A stretch of DNA of 64,000 nt, taken from NCBI RefSeq assembly GCF_016862275.1, contig NZ_BOMQ01000070.1, positions 1 to 64,000 of the forward strand, in the 5' to 3' direction. The translations under genes were made by a program, and so were the position numbers. Below, piece by piece: positions 61,816 through 64,000 of the stretch (the stretch's first letter is position 1; every line of letters starts with the position of its first letter). The notes beneath the pieces are model-generated. The model made no database searches, was not told the DNA's origin, and saw nothing but the letters and a program-made list of their open reading frames with translations. The DNA comes from Actinoplanes nipponensis (GTDB lineage: Bacteria; Actinomycetota; Actinomycetes; Mycobacteriales; Micromonosporaceae).

Positions 61816-62018
61816 GACGCGCGCCCTTGCGGCCTGAGCGTCGTGGGGGTGTGCCGCCGCAGTACGGGGGACTGAGACAGCGGCACACCCCCGGACGCCA
61901 CCGCGACCGCCGGTGTGTCAGGTGCGCGGTCGGGTGGTGCTGGTTGCACGCCCCGGCGGTGCCAGGCCGGGGTGCAACCGGGTGGGGCTGTGGCGGGTCG
62001 GTGCTGGTCGGTGGTCAT
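61812..62018 (-). CDS. Small hypothetical protein (68 aa)
   Basis: The 68-aa frame (MTTDQHRPATAPPGCTPAWH onward) is Pro/Ala/Arg-rich with one Cys. Its ATG overlaps the stop of the GOLPH3-like gene and its stop overlaps the ATG of the methyltransferase, each by 4 bp. That fits perfect translational coupling, though composition alone would not prove coding. No family recognised. Confidence 0.5.
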   Translation of the reverse strand: MTTDQHRPATAPPGCTPAWHRRGVQPAPPDRAPDTPAVAVASGGVPLSQSPVLRRHTPTTLRPQGRAS

Positions 62019-62806
62019 CCCATTGCCGCTACGGCCAGGTCACCGCGACCGGCGTCCACCGCCTGCACCACGGCGGTGATGGTCGAGTGCTCGTGCTTCA
62101 TGGCGACGTGCCACAGCCATTCGGTCAGGTCATGGGTGGAGAGGTTGCCGTCGTAGAGGAATTCCGCCAGCTCGAGCGCGGCGATCAGACCGCACAGGGC
62201 CGCGCACTCGTCGTCGGGTGCCGTCCGTCGGACCCGGCCTTGCTGTGTGTAATACAGGACCGCGTCACGGATGCGGCCTCGGGCGCGGACGGCGTAGCCG
62301 TAGTGCACGGCCAGGTGAGTCTCGGTCCTGATCAATCCGCCCAGCCGGCGGCGCTCGGTGCGCTTCAACAGCCCCACGGCCACCAGCCCACCGCGGACCC
62401 GCTCGTACAGGTCGGGGACGGCGAACGCGCGTAACCACGCCCGAAGCTGGTCTCCGCTGCGGTGCTCGCGCACGATGCGCTCAACGGCGTCCATCGCGGC
62501 GTCCAGCGGCGCGCTACCGGCAGGGCCAGACTGCATCACCGTCAGCCGTCCCGGTTCTTCCCGCCATTCCAGGCGGAATTGGTCCCAGGTGTAGCCGACC
62601 GCGACGTACCCCTTGAGCGACAGCTCCAGCAGCAGCGCCCCGGCCAGGCCGATCGCGAGGGCCTGCGGGTTGGTCAGGAGGGCGCCGGTGTCGTCGTCGT
62701 GGGCGAGGAGGTACAGCTCGGCGTGCAGCGGCAGGACCGCTTTCGGGTCGAGGCGGTTCGGTGTGGGCACGGCGCTGGCCTTGTCAGCAGTCAGGAACAC
62801 GGTCAT
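62015..62806 (-). CDS. GOLPH3/VPS74-like (GPP34 family) protein
   Basis: The 263-aa helical protein begins with LPLHAELYLLAHDDDTGALL and NPQALAIGLAGALLLELSLK, the hallmark start of GPP34 proteins. YERVRGGLVAVGLLKRTERR and LCGLIAALELAEFLYD follow later. Eukaryotic relatives bind phosphatidylinositol-4-phosphate at the Golgi; bacterial members are common in actinobacteria and their role is unclear, probably at the membrane surface. ATG 62806 overlaps the amidase stop by 4 bp; the longer in-frame reading is rejected for that reason. Confidence 0.85.
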   Translation of the reverse strand: MTVFLTADKASAVPTPNRLDPKAVLPLHAELYLLAHDDDTGALLTNPQALAIGLAGALLLELSLKGYVAVGYTWDQFRLEWREEPGRLTVMQSGPAGSAPLDAAMDAVERIVREHRSGDQLRAWLRAFAVPDLYERVRGGLVAVGLLKRTERRRLGGLIRTETHLAVHYGYAVRARGRIRDAVLYYTQQGRVRRTAPDDECAALCGLIAALELAEFLYDGNLSTHDLTEWLWHVAMKHEHSTITAVVQAVDAGRGDLAVAAMG

Positions 62807-63825
62807 GGTGCGCCGGTCCCGATGGACAAGGCGTGAGGTGTGGCGCGCAGCCGTTCGTGGGCGCCGCCGTAGGCGGCGACGCCGTGCAGGAGTCGCTTGG
62901 GCAGGGCAGCGAGCATGGTGTAGTTCGGATCCACGACGTTGCCGACCGGCGCGGTGCCGGCCTGCGCGACGAGTTGGTAGGCGTCGAGGTCGTCCAGGCC
63001 GGTCAGCTCGCCGGTCCAGCCGACCAGGTCGTGCTGGCTGATCCGGAACGCGTCCTCCAGCGGCCGGGCACACCCGATACTCATGATCGCGGTATCGGAC
63101 TCGATCCGGGGCCACAGGGTCGGCAGGCCCTTGATGACCTCGACGGCGATGGTGGTGTGCATGGCGACTTCGACCGCGACCCCGCTCGCCTCGCCTTGGC
63201 CCTGGCGGGCGTGGCCGTCGCCGAGGCCGAGCATCGCGCCGTGCACGTTGACCCCGAGGTACAGCGTGGTGCCGGCCCGCAGCTCCGGGGTGTCCATGTT
63301 CCCGCCGTAGGAGTCGCAGGTGATGCTGCTGCGGGCTTCGAACCCGGCCGGGGCGACACCGACGGTGCCGTGCATCGGGTCCAGGGGCAGCTCCGCGGTG
63401 TAGTCGGAGTTACGGGCGCGGTAGCGCACCACACCGGCCTTGACGTCGATGTCGTACAGCCAGACCCGCTCCTCCAACGGCGGCTGCAAGCTCGCCGTGC
63501 GGGAGGTCGAGGTCAGCGCCCCGAAGTGCAGGAACGTGCTGGACACGCCAATGGTGCGGGCCGGGACGATGGACAGGAAGTGCACCGCGAGGGTGTCGCC
63601 GGGCTCGGCGTCGTCGATGAAGAACGGCCCGGTGACCGGGTTCAGGTACGGCATGGTGCACACCTGCGACGGCAGATCGTCTACGGTTTTGACCGCGCCG
63701 CCGAAGCAGTCCTCGGTGTAGGTGGACAGCACGTCACCGGAGCGCAGGTGCGCCAACGGCATCTTGCCGCCGAACGTGTAGCCGTAGTCCTTCTCGGTCG
63801 GCATGAACGTGTGCTGCTCGCCCAT
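62803..63825 (-). CDS. Acetamidase/formamidase family amidohydrolase
   Basis: The 340-aa protein has family landmarks including FFIDDAEPGDTLAVHFLSI, PLDPMHGTVGVAP, SYGGNMDTPELRAGTTLYLG and VNVHGAMLGLGDGHARQGQGE. The GNMD and GDGHA segments are conserved around the metal/active site. It would release ammonia and acid from a small amide. The permease gene directly upstream (3-bp gap) suggests uptake of the substrate or a related amino compound. ATG 63825. Confidence 0.88.
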   Translation of the reverse strand: MGEQHTFMPTEKDYGYTFGGKMPLAHLRSGDVLSTYTEDCFGGAVKTVDDLPSQVCTMPYLNPVTGPFFIDDAEPGDTLAVHFLSIVPARTIGVSSTFLHFGALTSTSRTASLQPPLEERVWLYDIDVKAGVVRYRARNSDYTAELPLDPMHGTVGVAPAGFEARSSITCDSYGGNMDTPELRAGTTLYLGVNVHGAMLGLGDGHARQGQGEASGVAVEVAMHTTIAVEVIKGLPTLWPRIESDTAIMSIGCARPLEDAFRISQHDLVGWTGELTGLDDLDAYQLVAQAGTAPVGNVVDPNYTMLAALPKRLLHGVAAYGGAHERLRATPHALSIGTGAP

Positions 63826-63828
63826 GGC

Positions 63829-64000
63829 TCAGACCCCCTCGCGCACGGGAGTGCCGGTGTGCTGCGCGGGCGTGAGCCCGGACAGCTCCGGTCGCCGGCC
63901 CGCGACGTACAGGCCGATCAGCACCAGAAGGCCCAGCCCGATCCACACGAAGCCGAGCCGTTGCGCGGCGACGTTGGCGTTCCACACCACGAACCCGAGG
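63829..64000 (-). CDS. APC-superfamily amino acid permease, C-terminal end (gene cut by window)
   Basis: The open frame runs from the window end to a TGA at 63829. The 56 visible residues include a transmembrane helix (RLGFVWIGLGLLVLIGLYVA) and the short polar tail GRRPELSGLTPAQ, which is the usual C-terminus of amino acid/polyamine/organocation permeases. The start lies beyond base 64,000. It is cotranscribed with the amidase. Confidence 0.7.
   Translation of the reverse strand, partial: LGFVVWNANVAAQRLGFVWIGLGLLVLIGLYVAGRRPELSGLTPAQHTGTPVREGV

Larger units (their letters stand above)
42649..64000. mobile_element. Putative genomic island (one end only)
   Basis: The left boundary is the tRNA-Lys fragment. 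An element in a tRNA gene lies between the intact tRNA and the 3' copy. Because the fragment reads right-to-left, the island must extend rightward, past base 64,000. The content fits: type I restriction-modification genes of lower GC, a MITE-like element, a RiPP cluster and an accessory operon, all on the minus strand. No integrase, Rep or transfer gene is in the window, so the class of element is unknown and the right half may include ordinary chromosome. Confidence 0.5.

Noticed and set aside
1-64000. CRISPR array.
   Set aside because: The tandem repeats present (30, 36 and 42 bp periods) are contiguous and in-frame within genes, with no unique spacers and no cas genes.

Overview
The window is very GC-rich DNA from a filamentous actinobacterium. 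The Orn / tRNA-His pair, the SARP regulator, the paired LanB/SpaB_C RiPP enzymes, the GOLPH3-like protein and the codon use (almost always G or C in third position, many GTG starts, 4-bp ATGA/GTGA gene overlaps) all fit Micromonosporaceae, for example an Actinoplanes relative. The family-level assignment is inference.

Bases 1-42,600 look like ordinary chromosome. In order they hold: a repeat-rich Ala/Pro protein (5' end outside the window) closed by a strong terminator; oligoribonuclease and tRNA-His; an MHYT membrane protein; a large SARP/AAA regulator divergent from an alpha/beta hydrolase; a membrane NACHT NTPase; a six-gene putrescine operon (aldehyde dehydrogenase, PotA, PotD, PotB, PotC, FAD amine oxidase) that couples polyamine uptake to oxidation; a secreted subtilisin carrying a starch-binding domain; a MacAB-like adaptor/ATPase/permease set; an aldo-keto reductase and an ATP-grasp enzyme; a MoxR / VWA-metallopeptidase pair preceded by a frameshifted partner gene; a beta-propeller/DMT transporter pair; a small lipoprotein; an MFS exporter; two alpha/beta hydrolases; a heterodimeric ABC exporter with complementary degenerate ATP sites; a sugar-dehydrogenase-like lipoprotein; a relic of an AraC regulator; and a DUF4232 lipoprotein.

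At 42,649-42,703 lies only the 3' half of a tRNA-Lys(CTT) gene on the minus strand. This is the usual scar of an element integrated in a tRNA gene. Its orientation places the inserted DNA to the right, running beyond base 64,000. Everything to the right fits an island: a complete type I restriction-modification system (hsdM-hsdS-hsdR) of visibly lower GC, a 153-bp MITE-like element, and then a RiPP locus.

The RiPP locus (about 49.1-57.8 kb, all minus strand) is an FxLD-type class I lanthipeptide cluster. Its genes are an FxLD-system protein-isoaspartate-type methyltransferase, a 50-aa precursor with an FDLD leader motif and a Cys/Ser/Thr-rich C-terminus, a full-length LanB dehydratase, a LanC cyclase, a separate SpaB_C protein, a helical-repeat protein and a JmjC-like cupin oxygenase. 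A stem-loop separates precursor and lanB. No dedicated exporter, leader protease or cluster regulator is visible.

Upstream on the same strand (58.0-64.0 kb) is a tightly packed accessory operon: an APC permease (cut by the window end), acetamidase/formamidase, GOLPH3-like protein, two DUF574-type SAM methyltransferases, several small proteins and a membrane-anchored CU044_5270-like protein. Whether it belongs to the lanthipeptide pathway cannot be decided from sequence alone.
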